DNA of 64,000 bases from Hartmannibacter diazotrophicus (GTDB taxonomy: Bacteria > Pseudomonadota > Alphaproteobacteria > Rhizobiales > Pleomorphomonadaceae). How positions within the stretch are numbered: position 1 is the stretch's first letter; each line of letters starts with the position of its first letter. The position numbers and the translations under genes were made by a program. Location: contig NZ_LT960614.1 of the NCBI RefSeq assembly GCF_900231165.1, positions 3,160,550 through 3,224,549 on the forward strand, in the 5' to 3' direction. Of this stretch, positions 47,727-57,801 are shown one piece after another. The notes under the pieces were generated by a model. It had not been told where the DNA came from. It was given only the letters and a program-made list of their open reading frames with translations, and did not search any database.

Positions 47727-48887
47727 TCACTCGGCCGGGGTCAGGATCGACCGCCCGTCGAACGGCGCGACAAAGCGTGTCTGGTCAGGCCGCTTGCGCG
47801 TGAGCGCCAGGAGCATACCCATGGTCATGGCGGCCGAGATCAGCGACGAACCGCCGTAGGAGATGAAGGGCAGCGTCATGCCCTTCGAAGGCATCAGGTG
47901 CAGGCTGACGGCGATGTTGATGCAGGACTGGACGCCAACGAGCACCACGAGCGCCGACGAGGCAAGGCGGATGTAGCTGTCATTCTCGCGCACCGCATGG
48001 CCGAGTCCGCGCATCACGATGAAGGCATAGATGGCGACGAGGCCGATGCACAGGATGATGCCGTATTCCTCGGCCGCGACGGCAAAGATGTAGTCGGTGT
48101 GGCTGTCCGGCAGGATGCGCTTGACGATCCCCTCGCCCGGGCCGCGACCGAGCCAGCCACCGCCGACGATCGCGTTGAGCGCCTGCTCGACCTGATAGTT
48201 GTCGCCGGAATCCGGATTGAGGAAGCGTTCGATACGCGAGCGCACGTGATCGGCCATTTCGTAGGCGGCGAACCCGCCAAGCACGCCAATGCCGAGGAGA
48301 CCGAGGATCCAGAACCAGCTCATGCCGGCTAGAAACAGCAGCGAAGCCCAGGTCACGCTGACGAGGATCGTCTGGCCGAAGTCGGGCTGAAGGATGAAGA
48401 GACCGGCGACGAGAACGAGCATGCCGGCGGACAGGAGCCGTCCGGGCACTTCCCTGTGACGCATGCCCTCGGCAAAGAGAAAGCCGGAGATCACCGCGAA
48501 GGCCGGCTTGATGAATTCCGACGGCTGCACGGAGACGCCTGCAATCGACAGCCAGCGGCGCGCGCCCTTCACTTCCGGTCCGATGAAGAGAACCGCGACG
48601 AGCAGCACGATGCAGACCACGAAGATCAGCATGGAAACGCGGCGAATGGTCTTCGGATCGAGAAAGGACATCCCGAACAGGATCGCGATCGCCGGGACGC
48701 AGTAGACCCCCTGGTTCTTGACGAAGTGATACGGGTCGGCAATGCCGATGCGCTCGGCGACGGGCGGGCTGGCGGCAAGCGACAGCACGATGCCGATGAA
48801 GATCAGCGACAGCGACGCGACGAGAAGGTGCTTGTCAACGGTGTACCACCAGTCGGCCAGACGGCCTCGTTCGACGCGGGAAACCAT
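47727..48887 (-). CDS. ftsW: SEDS-family glycosyltransferase FtsW
   Basis: 386 residues, polytopic (about ten transmembrane helices) peptidoglycan polymerase of the divisome, working with FtsI. Conserved KGARRWLSIAGVSVQPSEF with the catalytic-region Arg/Lys, QPDFGQTILV (Asp), and PFISYGGSSLISAAMTMG near the C-terminus. ATG shares one base with the murD stop (TGATG arrangement). Confidence 0.95.
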   Translation of the reverse strand: MVSRVERGRLADWWYTVDKHLLVASLSLIFIGIVLSLAASPPVAERIGIADPYHFVKNQGVYCVPAIAILFGMSFLDPKTIRRVSMLIFVVCIVLLVAVLFIGPEVKGARRWLSIAGVSVQPSEFIKPAFAVISGFLFAEGMRHREVPGRLLSAGMLVLVAGLFILQPDFGQTILVSVTWASLLFLAGMSWFWILGLLGIGVLGGFAAYEMADHVRSRIERFLNPDSGDNYQVEQALNAIVGGGWLGRGPGEGIVKRILPDSHTDYIFAVAAEEYGIILCIGLVAIYAFIVMRGLGHAVRENDSYIRLASSALVVLVGVQSCINIAVSLHLMPSKGMTLPFISYGGSSLISAAMTMGMLLALTRKRPDQTRFVAPFDGRSILTPAE

Positions 48888-50290
48888 CAGTGGACCTCCG
48901 GGAAAGGAACGACGCCGTCAACGGCCAGGGCAAGCGCGCGGAAGGCATCGCCCCGCACCTCGAAATTCCGGTACTGGTCAAAGCTGGCGCAGGCCGGCGA
49001 GAGCAGGACGACGCTCGGATGCCCGCCCCCCTCGGTCGCTGCTTCCTCGATGGCCATGGGGACGGCGACGTCCAGCGTCTGGCAGATCTCGTAAGGAACC
49101 TTGCCCTCGAGAGTCTTGGCAAAAGCCTCCGCGGCTTCGCCGATCAGATAGGCCTTGGCGATGCGGGGGAAGAAGGGCGCAAGGTCTTCGATGCCGCCGG
49201 TCTTCGGCTTGCCGCCGGCGATCCAGTGGATGCGCGGATAGCTCGAAAGCGCCTTGCCGGCGGCATCCGAGTTCGTGGCCTTGGAATCGTTGACGATCGT
49301 CACCGACCCGATCTTGCCGATCGGTTCCATCCGGTGGGCAAGGCCCGGGAACGACATGATGCCCGAGCGCACCTCGTCGAGGCCGATATGGATGCCTCGT
49401 GTCGCCGCGACCGCCGCCGCCGTGTTCTGGGCATTGTGGGCGCCGCGCAGCACGGGATGCTGGGAAAGATCGATGATCACCGTCTGGGCAAGACCGAAAG
49501 GCTCCACCACGCGCTGGCCGATGGCCCAGACCCCGTCCTTGACGGATCCCTTGGTGGAAATGCGCTTCAGCGGAAGACCGCTCGCCGCACGCCGGTCGGC
49601 GATCGAGGCGCTCCAGTTGTCGTCGACGCCAATCACTGCGAGGCCGGCCCGCTGCACGAGCCGCTCCTTCACCTCGGCGTAGTGCTCCATCGTGCCGTGG
49701 CGATCGAGATGATCCTCGGTGAGATTGAGCAGAACAGCCACCGTCGGATCGACGGTCGGCGCGAGGTCGATCTGGTAGGACGAGCATTCGATCACATAGA
49801 CCCGATCCGGGGTCAGCGGGTCGAGCGAGAGGATGGGCATGCCGATGTTGCCGCCCATCTGCACATCGCGGCCGGCCGCCTTGAGCATGTGGGCGATTAG
49901 CGCCGTGGTCGTCGACTTGCCGTTCGTCCCCGTGATGGCGATGAAGGGGCTTGCCGGCGAAATCTTGCGCCGCTCGCGGGCGAAAAGCTCGATGTCGCCG
50001 ATGATCTCGACTTCGGCAGCCTTGGCCTTCTCGACCACCCAGTGGGGTTTCGGATGCGTCAGCGGCACGCCGGGCGCAAGCACGAGCGCGGCGAAGGCCG
50101 AGAAATCGGCGTCCTTCAGATCCTGGGTCGGAATGCCCTCGGCCGCCGCCTTCTCCAAGCTTTCGGAGCTGTCGTCCCAGGCCGTGACTTTGGCTTCGCC
50201 GGCAATGAGCGCACGCGCCGTCGCCAGCCCGGACCCTCCGAGACCGAAAACCGCGACCCGCATTCCGGCAAAACTCGTGACTGCGATCAT
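48887..50290 (-). CDS. murD: UDP-N-acetylmuramoylalanine--D-glutamate ligase
   Basis: 467 residues. Adds D-Glu to the growing peptide precursor. N-terminal VFGLGGSGLATARALI, ATP-binding ITGTNGKSTTTALIAHM near 125, CSSYQID, NLTEDHLDRHGTMEHY, GLAHRMEPIG and NDSKATNSDAA. ATG at 50290, seven bases after mraY; an ATG ten codons upstream lies inside mraY. Confidence 0.96.
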   Translation of the reverse strand: MIAVTSFAGMRVAVFGLGGSGLATARALIAGEAKVTAWDDSSESLEKAAAEGIPTQDLKDADFSAFAALVLAPGVPLTHPKPHWVVEKAKAAEVEIIGDIELFARERRKISPASPFIAITGTNGKSTTTALIAHMLKAAGRDVQMGGNIGMPILSLDPLTPDRVYVIECSSYQIDLAPTVDPTVAVLLNLTEDHLDRHGTMEHYAEVKERLVQRAGLAVIGVDDNWSASIADRRAASGLPLKRISTKGSVKDGVWAIGQRVVEPFGLAQTVIIDLSQHPVLRGAHNAQNTAAAVAATRGIHIGLDEVRSGIMSFPGLAHRMEPIGKIGSVTIVNDSKATNSDAAGKALSSYPRIHWIAGGKPKTGGIEDLAPFFPRIAKAYLIGEAAEAFAKTLEGKVPYEICQTLDVAVPMAIEEAATEGGGHPSVVLLSPACASFDQYRNFEVRGDAFRALALAVDGVVPFPEVH

Positions 50291-50297
50291 GTCGCCC

Positions 50298-51380
50298 TCA
50301 CCGCAGCTTGAGGGTTGCAAGACCGAGCAGGGCCAGACACACCGAGATGATCCAGAAGCGGATCACCACCTGGGCCTCGGTCCAGCCGAGATGCTCGAAG
50401 TGATGGTGGATCGGCGCCATCTTGAAGACGCGCTTGCCCGTGAGCTTGAAGGAGGCGACCTGGATGATGACCGACACCGCCTCCAGCACGAAAAGACCGC
50501 CGATGATCATGAGCACGATCTCGTGCTTGGTCGCCACCGCGATGGTGCCCAGCATGCCGCCGAGCGCCAGCGAGCCCGTGTCGCCCATGAAGATCGCTGC
50601 CGGCGGCGCATTGAACCAGAGGAAGCCGATGCCCGCGCCCAGCATGGCGCCGCAGACGATCGCAAGCTCGCCTGTGCCGACCACATAGTGAATCTGGAGA
50701 TAGTCGGCAAAGACCTTGTTGCCCGCGAGATAGGCGATCAGCCCGAAGCTCGCCGAGGCGATCATCATCGGCACGATGGCCAGCCCGTCGAGGCCGTCGG
50801 TGAGGTTCACCGCATTGCCGGAGGACACGATCACAAAGGCGCCGAAGGGAATGAAGAACCAGGACAGGTTCCAGAGCACGTCTTTCAGGAACGGAAAGGC
50901 GAGCGAGCTGTCGAGCGGCGGATCGCCGATGCGCATCAGCGCATAGCAGGCGATGCCCGCCACCACGAACTCGAGGCCGAGACGCGCGCGGCCGGAAAAG
51001 CCCTTGTGCGACTGCTTGGTGACCTTCAGGAAGTCGTCATAAAAGCCGATCGCGCCGAAGCAGAGCGTGACGAAGATCACGGTCCAGACGTGCGGGCTGC
51101 GCAGGTCCGCCCAGAGCAGCGTCGAGACCAGCAGGCCCGACAGGATCATCAGTCCGCCCATCGTCGGCGTTCCGGCCTTCAGGAGATGCGACTGCGGCCC
51201 GTCGGCGCGGATCGGCTGCCCCTTGCCCTGCCGGATTCGCAGCGAAGCAATGATCGCCGGCCCGAACAGGAACACAAAGAGAAGCGCGGTGATGATCGCC
51301 GCACCGGTCCGGAAGGTGATGTAGCGAAAGACGTTCAGGATGGAAACTTGACCGGCAAGCTCGGCCAGATAAACAAGCAT
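50298..51380 (-). CDS. mraY: Phospho-MurNAc-pentapeptide transferase MraY
   Basis: 360 residues, ten-helix membrane enzyme that makes lipid I on undecaprenyl phosphate. Signature sequences GTPTMGG near 72, [42 protein letters not shown] and the HHH motif [11 protein letters not shown] near 325 are all present. ATG at 51380; 126 bases separate it from murEF. Confidence 0.97.
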   Translation of the reverse strand: MLVYLAELAGQVSILNVFRYITFRTGAAIITALLFVFLFGPAIIASLRIRQGKGQPIRADGPQSHLLKAGTPTMGGLMILSGLLVSTLLWADLRSPHVWTVIFVTLCFGAIGFYDDFLKVTKQSHKGFSGRARLGLEFVVAGIACYALMRIGDPPLDSSLAFPFLKDVLWNLSWFFIPFGAFVIVSSGNAVNLTDGLDGLAIVPMMIASASFGLIAYLAGNKVFADYLQIHYVVGTGELAIVCGAMLGAGIGFLWFNAPPAAIFMGDTGSLALGGMLGTIAVATKHEIVLMIIGGLFVLEAVSVIIQVASFKLTGKRVFKMAPIHHHFEHLGWTEAQVVIRFWIISVCLALLGLATLKLR

Positions 51381-51506
51381 TTTTAATTCAACCCCAAGGG
51401 CTTGAAGCCAAATCCCCGCGAACTTCGCTACTCGGGCGCGGACCGGACACTTCGTCGGACGTTCAGGTCGGGTGCCGATTCCCTCGGGAGCCGGCGACCC
51501 TGAAAT

Positions 51507-54407
51507 CTATTCTGTTGCAGCCTCGTCGCCATAAGCTGCAATGAGCGCATCCACAAGAGGCGCCATGCGGCTGCCGAGCGATCCCTTGATCATGACGACG
51601 TCGCCGGGACGCAGATCGTCGATCAGAGGCTGGCGCAGCGCCGCCGAGGTCTCGCCGTGCATCCCGCGCACATTGGTTCCCAGCGCTTCGTGCAGGTTTG
51701 CCATCAGCGGACCCGCGGTGTGAACGACATTGACGTCGTTGTTGGCGATGACCGTCGCGAGCCAGCGGTGGAACTTGGCCGCCTCGGGTCCAAGCTCCAG
51801 CATGTCGCCGAGAACCGCGATGCGGCGCCCGTTCTCGCCAGGGGCCGCAAGACCGAGGATCCTGAGCGCCGCCCGCATCGATTCCGGATTGGCGTTGTAG
51901 CTTTCGTCGATCAGCGTTGCCTCGCCGCCCTTGACCTTCAGGACATGGCGCCGGCCACGGCCCTTCGGCTGCTGCAGGTCCTGCATCGCCGTCGACGCGC
52001 GCCAGAGATCGCCATTGACGAGCGCGACCGTCGCCATCACCGCAAGGCTGTTTTCAACGAGATGCTGTCCCGGCGCGCCGATCTTGTAGGTCATCGTCTC
52101 GCCGAGAATATTGGCGGTGACGGTCGAGAAGGCCGGCGCCAGCGACTGCTTGAGCCGGCGCGCGTCGGCGCCCTGGGCCGAGCCGAAGCTCACGACGCGG
52201 GCGCCATGGCTCCGCGCCTTTTCCACGAGGCGCCCGAAGAAGGGATTGTCCGCGTTGAGCACGGCAACGCCGCCCGGCTCCAGGCCCTCGAAGATTTCCG
52301 CCTTGGCGTCGGCGATGTCCTCGATCGAGTTGAAGTGTTCAAGGTGAACACCGGAAACCGTGGTGACGATCGCCACATGCGGCCGGACGAGCTTCGTCAG
52401 CGGCGTGATCTCGCCGGCATGGTTCATGCCGATTTCGAAGATGCCGAAATCGTCGTCCGCCGGCAGGCGCGCCAGCGACAGCGGAACGCCCCAGTGATTG
52501 TTGAAGGAGGCGAGCGACGCATGGACCGTCCCGGTCTCCGACAAGGTCCGGCGCAGTGCCTCCTTGGTCGAGGTCTTGCCGACGCTGCCGGTCACCGCAA
52601 TGATCTTGGCGCGCGAACGGGCCCGCGCCGCGGCGGCAAGGCGCGTGAGCGCGGCAAGCACATCGTCGACCACCACCAGAGGACCGAGATCGGCAGGCAG
52701 ATCCGCGCGGCGCGCTTCGCTGACGACCGCGACGGCCGCGCCGTTCTGAAGCGCCGAAACCGCAAAGTCGTGTCCGTCGAAGCGATCGCCCTTGATCGCG
52801 AAGAAGGCTTCGCCGGGAGCGCCGGACCGGCTGTCGATGGAAATGCCTTCGATGCGCTCGGGGATATCCCCCTCGACCCGCCCCTTAAGGGCAGCGACGA
52901 AATCGCTCGCGGTCCAGAGCGGCGGCGGACCGCCAGTCCCCTCCCGTGCATCCATGTTGGCGTGGGGCAGCGCTTCCAGAACGGCCTCCTGGTCGGAAAA
53001 GGGAAGAACCTCGCTACCGACGATCTGGCCGGTCTCGTGTCCCTTGCCCGCGACGAGCAGGATGTCCCCTGTCTGAAGCCCGGAGATCGCCTGCCGGATG
53101 GCCGTTGCGCGGTCGCCGATCTCGATCGCGCCGGGGCAGCCGCCAAGAACCTCCGACCGGATGGTCGCCGGGTCCTCGGTGCGCGGATTGTCATCGGTGA
53201 CGATGGCGATATCCGCGAGCTTCGCCGCCGCCTCGCCCATCAGCGGACGCTTGCCCTTGTCGCGGTCGCCACCCGCCCCGAAAACAACGACGAGCCGCTT
53301 CTTCACGTAAGGGCGCAGCGTCGACAGCGCCGTTTCCAGCGCGTCGGGCGTATGGGCGAAGTCCACGAAGATCGGGCAGCCGTGCGAGGTCGTCGCCACC
53401 AGTTCGAGCCGGCCCGAGGCGCCGACAAGACCCTCGACGGCATTCAGCGCATCGTCCATGGCGACGCCGGTGGCCACGCAAAGGCCGACCGCGATCAGTG
53501 CGTTGGAGACCTGGAAGGCACCCGTCAGCGGCACGCGGACGCTGCGCGGGCCCTTGCCGACGTCGACGGTGACGATCTGGCTGAACCCTTCCCGCTCGAT
53601 GTCGAGAATGCGGATCGCCTTGCCGTCGCGCCCGACCGTGCGCACGTCCAACCCGTTGATCCGGGCGGCGGCCGCGAAGGAGGCGCCATGCCGGTCGTCA
53701 ACGTTAATGATCGCGGCCGCGCCGTCGTCGAGCACACTCTCGAAGAGACGCAGCTTGGCGGCCATGTAGGCTTCGAAGGAGCCGTGATAGTCGAGATGGT
53801 CGCGCGTGATGTTGGTGAAGGCACCGGCGCAGATCCTGAGGCCGTCGAGACGGCGCTGCACCAGCCCGTGGCTGGAGGCTTCGAGCGCGACGTGGTTGAT
53901 GCCTTCGGTCTTGAGTTCGCCCAGCGTCTTGTGCAGCGTCACAGGGTCCGGCGTCGTCAGGTTGCCGTAGCGGGTCATGCCCTTGGCGACGACGCCGACG
54001 GTGCCGACGCTCGCGGAATCAAGACCGTTCGCCTGCCAGATCTGGCGGGCGAAGGCAGCAACCGACGTCTTGCCGTTGGTGCCCGTGATCGCGACAACGG
54101 TGTCGGGCTGCGGGCCGTAGAACCGCGCCACCAGGCGGGCAAAGCGGCGCGCCGGATCGGCATCGCGCAGAACGGGCACCGGCACGTCGCCCGGGATATC
54201 CTCGTCCTCGCCGACGAGGACGACCGCGGCGCCCTTGCGCACCGCATCCTCGATGAATTGCGCCCCGCGAACCTTGGTCCCGGGCAGCGCGGCGAACAGC
54301 GTGCCGGGCGTGACCTGACGGCTGTCCGACGTGACGCCATTGATCACGAGTCGGCGCACGTCGGGCGACTGGGCCCAGATATCCGGTGCGAGGTCCGTCA
54401 GGTTCAT
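51507..54407 (-). CDS. murEF: MurE-MurF fusion: UDP-MurNAc-tripeptide ligase plus D-Ala-D-Ala adding ligase
   Basis: 966 residues in one unbroken frame. Residues 1-481 are MurE: ATP-binding TGTNGKTS (108-115), NITRDHLDYHG, and DNPR (406-409), the signature of enzymes adding meso-diaminopimelate. A short Gly/Pro linker (about 482-497) leads to MurF (about 498-966): GISIDSRSGAPGEAFFAIKG, TGSVGKTS (606-613), FNNHWGVPLSLARLP, GMNHAGEI and ESYNANPES. The two normally separate cytoplasmic ligases, which act in sequence on the same nucleotide precursor, are thus covalently joined. ATG at 54407 with AAGGAAG upstream. An internal ATG (residue 485) in the linker has no ribosome site, so separate MurF is unlikely. 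Confidence 0.95.
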   Translation of the reverse strand: MNLTDLAPDIWAQSPDVRRLVINGVTSDSRQVTPGTLFAALPGTKVRGAQFIEDAVRKGAAVVLVGEDEDIPGDVPVPVLRDADPARRFARLVARFYGPQPDTVVAITGTNGKTSVAAFARQIWQANGLDSASVGTVGVVAKGMTRYGNLTTPDPVTLHKTLGELKTEGINHVALEASSHGLVQRRLDGLRICAGAFTNITRDHLDYHGSFEAYMAAKLRLFESVLDDGAAAIINVDDRHGASFAAAARINGLDVRTVGRDGKAIRILDIEREGFSQIVTVDVGKGPRSVRVPLTGAFQVSNALIAVGLCVATGVAMDDALNAVEGLVGASGRLELVATTSHGCPIFVDFAHTPDALETALSTLRPYVKKRLVVVFGAGGDRDKGKRPLMGEAAAKLADIAIVTDDNPRTEDPATIRSEVLGGCPGAIEIGDRATAIRQAISGLQTGDILLVAGKGHETGQIVGSEVLPFSDQEAVLEALPHANMDAREGTGGPPPLWTASDFVAALKGRVEGDIPERIEGISIDSRSGAPGEAFFAIKGDRFDGHDFAVSALQNGAAVAVVSEARRADLPADLGPLVVVDDVLAALTRLAAAARARSRAKIIAVTGSVGKTSTKEALRRTLSETGTVHASLASFNNHWGVPLSLARLPADDDFGIFEIGMNHAGEITPLTKLVRPHVAIVTTVSGVHLEHFNSIEDIADAKAEIFEGLEPGGVAVLNADNPFFGRLVEKARSHGARVVSFGSAQGADARRLKQSLAPAFSTVTANILGETMTYKIGAPGQHLVENSLAVMATVALVNGDLWRASTAMQDLQQPKGRGRRHVLKVKGGEATLIDESYNANPESMRAALRILGLAAPGENGRRIAVLGDMLELGPEAAKFHRWLATVIANNDVNVVHTAGPLMANLHEALGTNVRGMHGETSAALRQPLIDDLRPGDVVMIKGSLGSRMAPLVDALIAAYGDEAATE

Positions 54408-54643
54408 CAGGTCTTCCTTGTGCCGCTCAAATCAGTGGTCGCGACCCTGCTTGTCCTTTGCGTCCGAATTCGGGACGCCCGTCATTCGACTGCACGAAAT
54501 TGCCGCAACATCGCGGCAAGGAATACGAAGGCTTCTACAAACGGTTGGACGATTCTCCAAAGAAAGAAACGATCCACGTTCAAGGTCAGAGTTCGGGATG
54601 GCGATCGCATATCTTGCCGTCCCTCGAAAATTGGTTCTCCCAC

Positions 54644-56362
54644 CTAGAAACTCGCGTCGATGAGCCGGTCGATGTCACTGTTGTAGCGGGGCATGACGCC
54701 GAGCATCGGCGCGGCCCTGCGAATGATGTTGCCGACGGTCGGCGCGGCATTGAGGCCCGCGACCGCGCTGTAGGCGCCCTCTTCCTTCTGGGGCTCGTCC
54801 AGCACCACAAGCACGATGTAATCCGGATCGTCGATCGGAAACGCCGCGAGGAAGGCATTGCGGCGCTTGTCGTTGGAATAGCGCCCGTTGACAACCTTCT
54901 CCGCCGTGCCGGTCTTGCCGCCGACGAAATAGCCGGGCACGTCCGCCCGCTTGCCCGAGCCCCTGCGGTCCTCAACGTTGAGCCGCATCAGATAGCGCAT
55001 TTCCTTCGAGGTGCGTTCGTTGACGACGCGCTTGGCCATCGCCTGGGCTTCCTGCCGGCTGCGCGGGAAGAAGGTCGGCTCGATGAGATAGCCGCCGTTC
55101 ATGATCGCCGCCGCGGCGACCGCCGTTGCCAGCGGCGACACGGAGATGCCGTGGCCGAAGGAGACGGTGATGCCCGTCAGTTCCGTCCAGCGGCGCGGCA
55201 GCAGCGGCGCGGCGATCTCCGGAAGTTCGGTCTGCACCTTGTCGAGAAGTCCGATCCGGCCGAGGAAATCCTTCTGTCCGTCGACACCGACCCGCATCGC
55301 CTCGTGCGCCGTGCCGATGTTGGAGGAGTAGATGAACACCTCCGGCACCGACAGCGGCCGGTACTTGCCGTGGAAATCGTGGATCGTGCGCCCGCTGACC
55401 CTGAGCGGCTTGGAGGCATCGATCGTGTCCGTGATCTTGATCGCGCCATCGTCAAGCGCCATCGCCGTCGTGAACAGCTTGAAGGTCGAGCCCATTTCGT
55501 AGACGGCCGCCGACGACCGGTTGAGCCGGTTCGGATCGAGCGCCTGGGCCGGATCGTTCGGGTCGTAGTCGGGAACCGACGTCATGGCGATGACCTCGCC
55601 GGTGTGCGCATCGAGCACGATCCCGGCGGCCGCGATGGCGTGGTAGCGCTCCATCGCCTGCGAGATCTCGTCGTGAACGACATGCTGGACGCGGGCGTCG
55701 AGCGACAGCGTGATCGGCTCCAGGTTCGGCGTCGAGGCGAAGCCGAGCTGATGCAGGTCGCCCAGCCATTGGTCGTCGATGTATTTCTCGATACCGGCAA
55801 TGCCCTTGTTGTCGATGTTGACGTGACCGGTGACATAGGCCGTCGAGTTGCCGGCCGGATAGAAGCGCTTGTTTTCGCTGACGAAGCCGATGCCGGGAAG
55901 ACCGAGGTTGAAGACCTTGTCGCGCTGTTCGGGCGTCAGTTCCCGGCGCAGCCACTGGAAGCCGGCATTGGAGGCAAGGCGCTTGCGCACCTTCTCGTCG
56001 CCAAGGTCAGGAAAGACGGTGGCGAGCTTCTCGCTGGCCTCGTCCGGATCGACGATGCGGCGCGGCTCGGCAAACAGCGAGGCCGTCTTGATGTCGGTCG
56101 CAAGGATCACGCCGTTGCGGTCGAGGATGTCGGGGCGGGCGGCCGCGATCTCGCTGGCCGGCGCCATCAACGGCTTCGGCTCCTGCGCGAAGCCGAGGAG
56201 AACCAGCCGGCCGGCGATAACCACATAGACGAGCGCGAAGGCACCCTTCGCGAAGACGACACGTCCCCGCGTGACGTCGCCGATACCGCGACGGCGGCCT
56301 GCGGGCTTCGCATTGCCGGACCGGCTCTTGCCGGGAAAAAGGCTCTTGAGACGCAACGCCAT
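54644..56362 (-). CDS. ftsI: Division-specific transpeptidase FtsI (PBP3)
   Basis: 572 residues. Cross-links septal peptidoglycan together with FtsW. Basic cytoplasmic N-terminus, one transmembrane helix at about 38-58 (AKGAFALVYVVIAG), PBP dimerisation region (about 70-230), transpeptidase domain from about 240. Catalytic motifs: SxxK in GSTFKLFT (about 292), SxN in YSSNIGT (about 345), and KTG in GGKTGTAEK (about 490). ATG at 56362, three bases after ftsL. A 236-base gap to murEF breaks the otherwise tight spacing and may hold an internal promoter; none was identified. Confidence 0.96.
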   Translation of the reverse strand: MALRLKSLFPGKSRSGNAKPAGRRRGIGDVTRGRVVFAKGAFALVYVVIAGRLVLLGFAQEPKPLMAPASEIAAARPDILDRNGVILATDIKTASLFAEPRRIVDPDEASEKLATVFPDLGDEKVRKRLASNAGFQWLRRELTPEQRDKVFNLGLPGIGFVSENKRFYPAGNSTAYVTGHVNIDNKGIAGIEKYIDDQWLGDLHQLGFASTPNLEPITLSLDARVQHVVHDEISQAMERYHAIAAAGIVLDAHTGEVIAMTSVPDYDPNDPAQALDPNRLNRSSAAVYEMGSTFKLFTTAMALDDGAIKITDTIDASKPLRVSGRTIHDFHGKYRPLSVPEVFIYSSNIGTAHEAMRVGVDGQKDFLGRIGLLDKVQTELPEIAAPLLPRRWTELTGITVSFGHGISVSPLATAVAAAAIMNGGYLIEPTFFPRSRQEAQAMAKRVVNERTSKEMRYLMRLNVEDRRGSGKRADVPGYFVGGKTGTAEKVVNGRYSNDKRRNAFLAAFPIDDPDYIVLVVLDEPQKEEGAYSAVAGLNAAPTVGNIIRRAAPMLGVMPRYNSDIDRLIDASF

Positions 56363-56365
56363 ATC

Positions 56366-56767
56366 CTAGTCCTCCACCTCCGGTTCGGGAGGCTCCGGGG
56401 CCCGGCGGACGGAGCCCGTGACAATCTCGTCGTCCTTCTGGCTCGCCTCGGCGCCCGCGCCGGCAATGATGCTGGCGTCTGGAATGTCGGCGATCGTGGC
56501 AAGCTGGGACGGATCCATCGGCTGCAGATGCAGCGTGTCCTGGTGCCGTGTGACGAGTTCCTGCAGGCGCTCCGGCCGGGTCAGCGCGGCCCAGGTCGCC
56601 TTCAGCAGGCTGATCCGCTCCTGCTCGGCGGCGACATCGCGTTCCAGCGCGCTCACGCGCTCGGCCGCGGCCTCCGCCTCGTATTTCATGTCGTAGACGG
56701 CGGCGGCAGCGAGCACCATCAGGCAGACCAGCAGAAGATTGACGATCCGGCTCATGACGTCGCTCAT
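56366..56767 (-). CDS. ftsL: Cell division protein FtsL
   Basis: 133 residues. Small bitopic divisome protein: transmembrane helix at about 7-24 (IVNLLLVCLMVLAAAAVY), a leucine-zipper-like coiled coil (about 28-60), then HLQPMDPSQLATI and an acidic Pro/Glu tail. Sequence conservation is low in this family, so position between rsmH and ftsI carries much of the weight. ATG overlaps the rsmH stop (ATGA, 56764-56767). Confidence 0.9.
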   Translation of the reverse strand: MSDVMSRIVNLLLVCLMVLAAAAVYDMKYEAEAAAERVSALERDVAAEQERISLLKATWAALTRPERLQELVTRHQDTLHLQPMDPSQLATIADIPDASIIAGAGAEASQKDDEIVTGSVRRAPEPPEPEVED

Positions 56768-57801
56768 GCCTTTCGCGCCGATGCGGCCATCGGCAATTCG
56801 GGAAGTTGGGGAACGCCGAGGTCGGCAAGATCAAGGGCACGCGCCGGTGCCGGCGTGCGCACGGCAAAGCGCAGCCGCGCCGAACGGGCGCGCGGATTGC
56901 GGGCAACCTCGACCTCGGAGGGTTCGATGCCCGAGCGCTTGCGCATCTCGAAGGTCGGCGGCGCGACGGCGACATCGGCCATGTGGCGCGAGCCTTGCGC
57001 GCTCGTCCGGCTGCGCTCCTGCAGGAAACGCTTGACGATCCGGTCCTCCAGCGAATGGAAGGAAACGATCGCGAGACGCCCGCCCTCGGCAAGCAGCCGC
57101 TCGGCGGCGGCAAGGGCAAGGCCGAGTTCGTCGAGCTCGCGGTTCACGTAGATACGGATCGCCTGGAAGGTGCGCGTCGCCGGATGGCTCTCGCCGAACC
57201 GCTTCTGCCCGAGCACACTCTCGATGACCGAAACGAGATCCGCCGTGCGCTCCAGCGGAGCGTTGTCGCGGCGGCGCACGATCGCCCGGGCGATCTGTCC
57301 CGCGCGCCGTTCCTCGCCGAGCACCGAGATCACCCGCGCCAGGTCGCGCCCGTCGAGTTGATTGACGACGTCGGCGGCGGACGGCCCCTCGCGGCTCATG
57401 CGCATGTCGAGCGGTCCGTCGAAACGGAAGGAAAAGCCCCGGTCCGCCTGATCGAGCTGCATGGAGGAGACACCGATGTCGAGCACGATGCCGTCGACGG
57501 AGGCAAGCCCGCACTGTTCGGCATGCGCTTCCATGTCGGCAAAGCGGCCGTGGACGAGATCGAGCCGCCCGCTGGACGAGGCGACGAGGTCGGCCCCGTT
57601 GGCGATCGCGGTCGGATCCTGGTCGATGGCAATAACGCGGCCCGCACCAGCGGCGAGGATCGCGCGGGTGTAGCCGCCGGCCCCGAAGGTGCCGTCGATA
57701 ACGCTCGCGCCGTCGAGCGGCTGAAGTGCACCGAGCACCTCGTCGAGGAGTACCGGAACATGACGCTCGTCGGATGCAGTTGCCAGAACGGGATCGGTCA
57801 T
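56764..57801 (-). CDS. rsmH: 16S rRNA (cytosine-1402 N4)-methyltransferase RsmH
   Basis: 345 residues, SAM-dependent methylation of C1402 in 16S rRNA; also called MraW. HVPVLLDEVLGAL near the start, SAM-binding DGTFGAGGYTRAIL, DQDPTAIA, DIGVSSMQLDQADRGFSF, and FHSLEDRIVKRFL near 265. The ATG at 57801 overlaps the mraZ stop as ATGA; the frame stays open upstream but only inside mraZ. Confidence 0.96.
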   Translation of the reverse strand: MTDPVLATASDERHVPVLLDEVLGALQPLDGASVIDGTFGAGGYTRAILAAGAGRVIAIDQDPTAIANGADLVASSSGRLDLVHGRFADMEAHAEQCGLASVDGIVLDIGVSSMQLDQADRGFSFRFDGPLDMRMSREGPSAADVVNQLDGRDLARVISVLGEERRAGQIARAIVRRRDNAPLERTADLVSVIESVLGQKRFGESHPATRTFQAIRIYVNRELDELGLALAAAERLLAEGGRLAIVSFHSLEDRIVKRFLQERSRTSAQGSRHMADVAVAPPTFEMRKRSGIEPSEVEVARNPRARSARLRFAVRTPAPARALDLADLGVPQLPELPMAASARKA

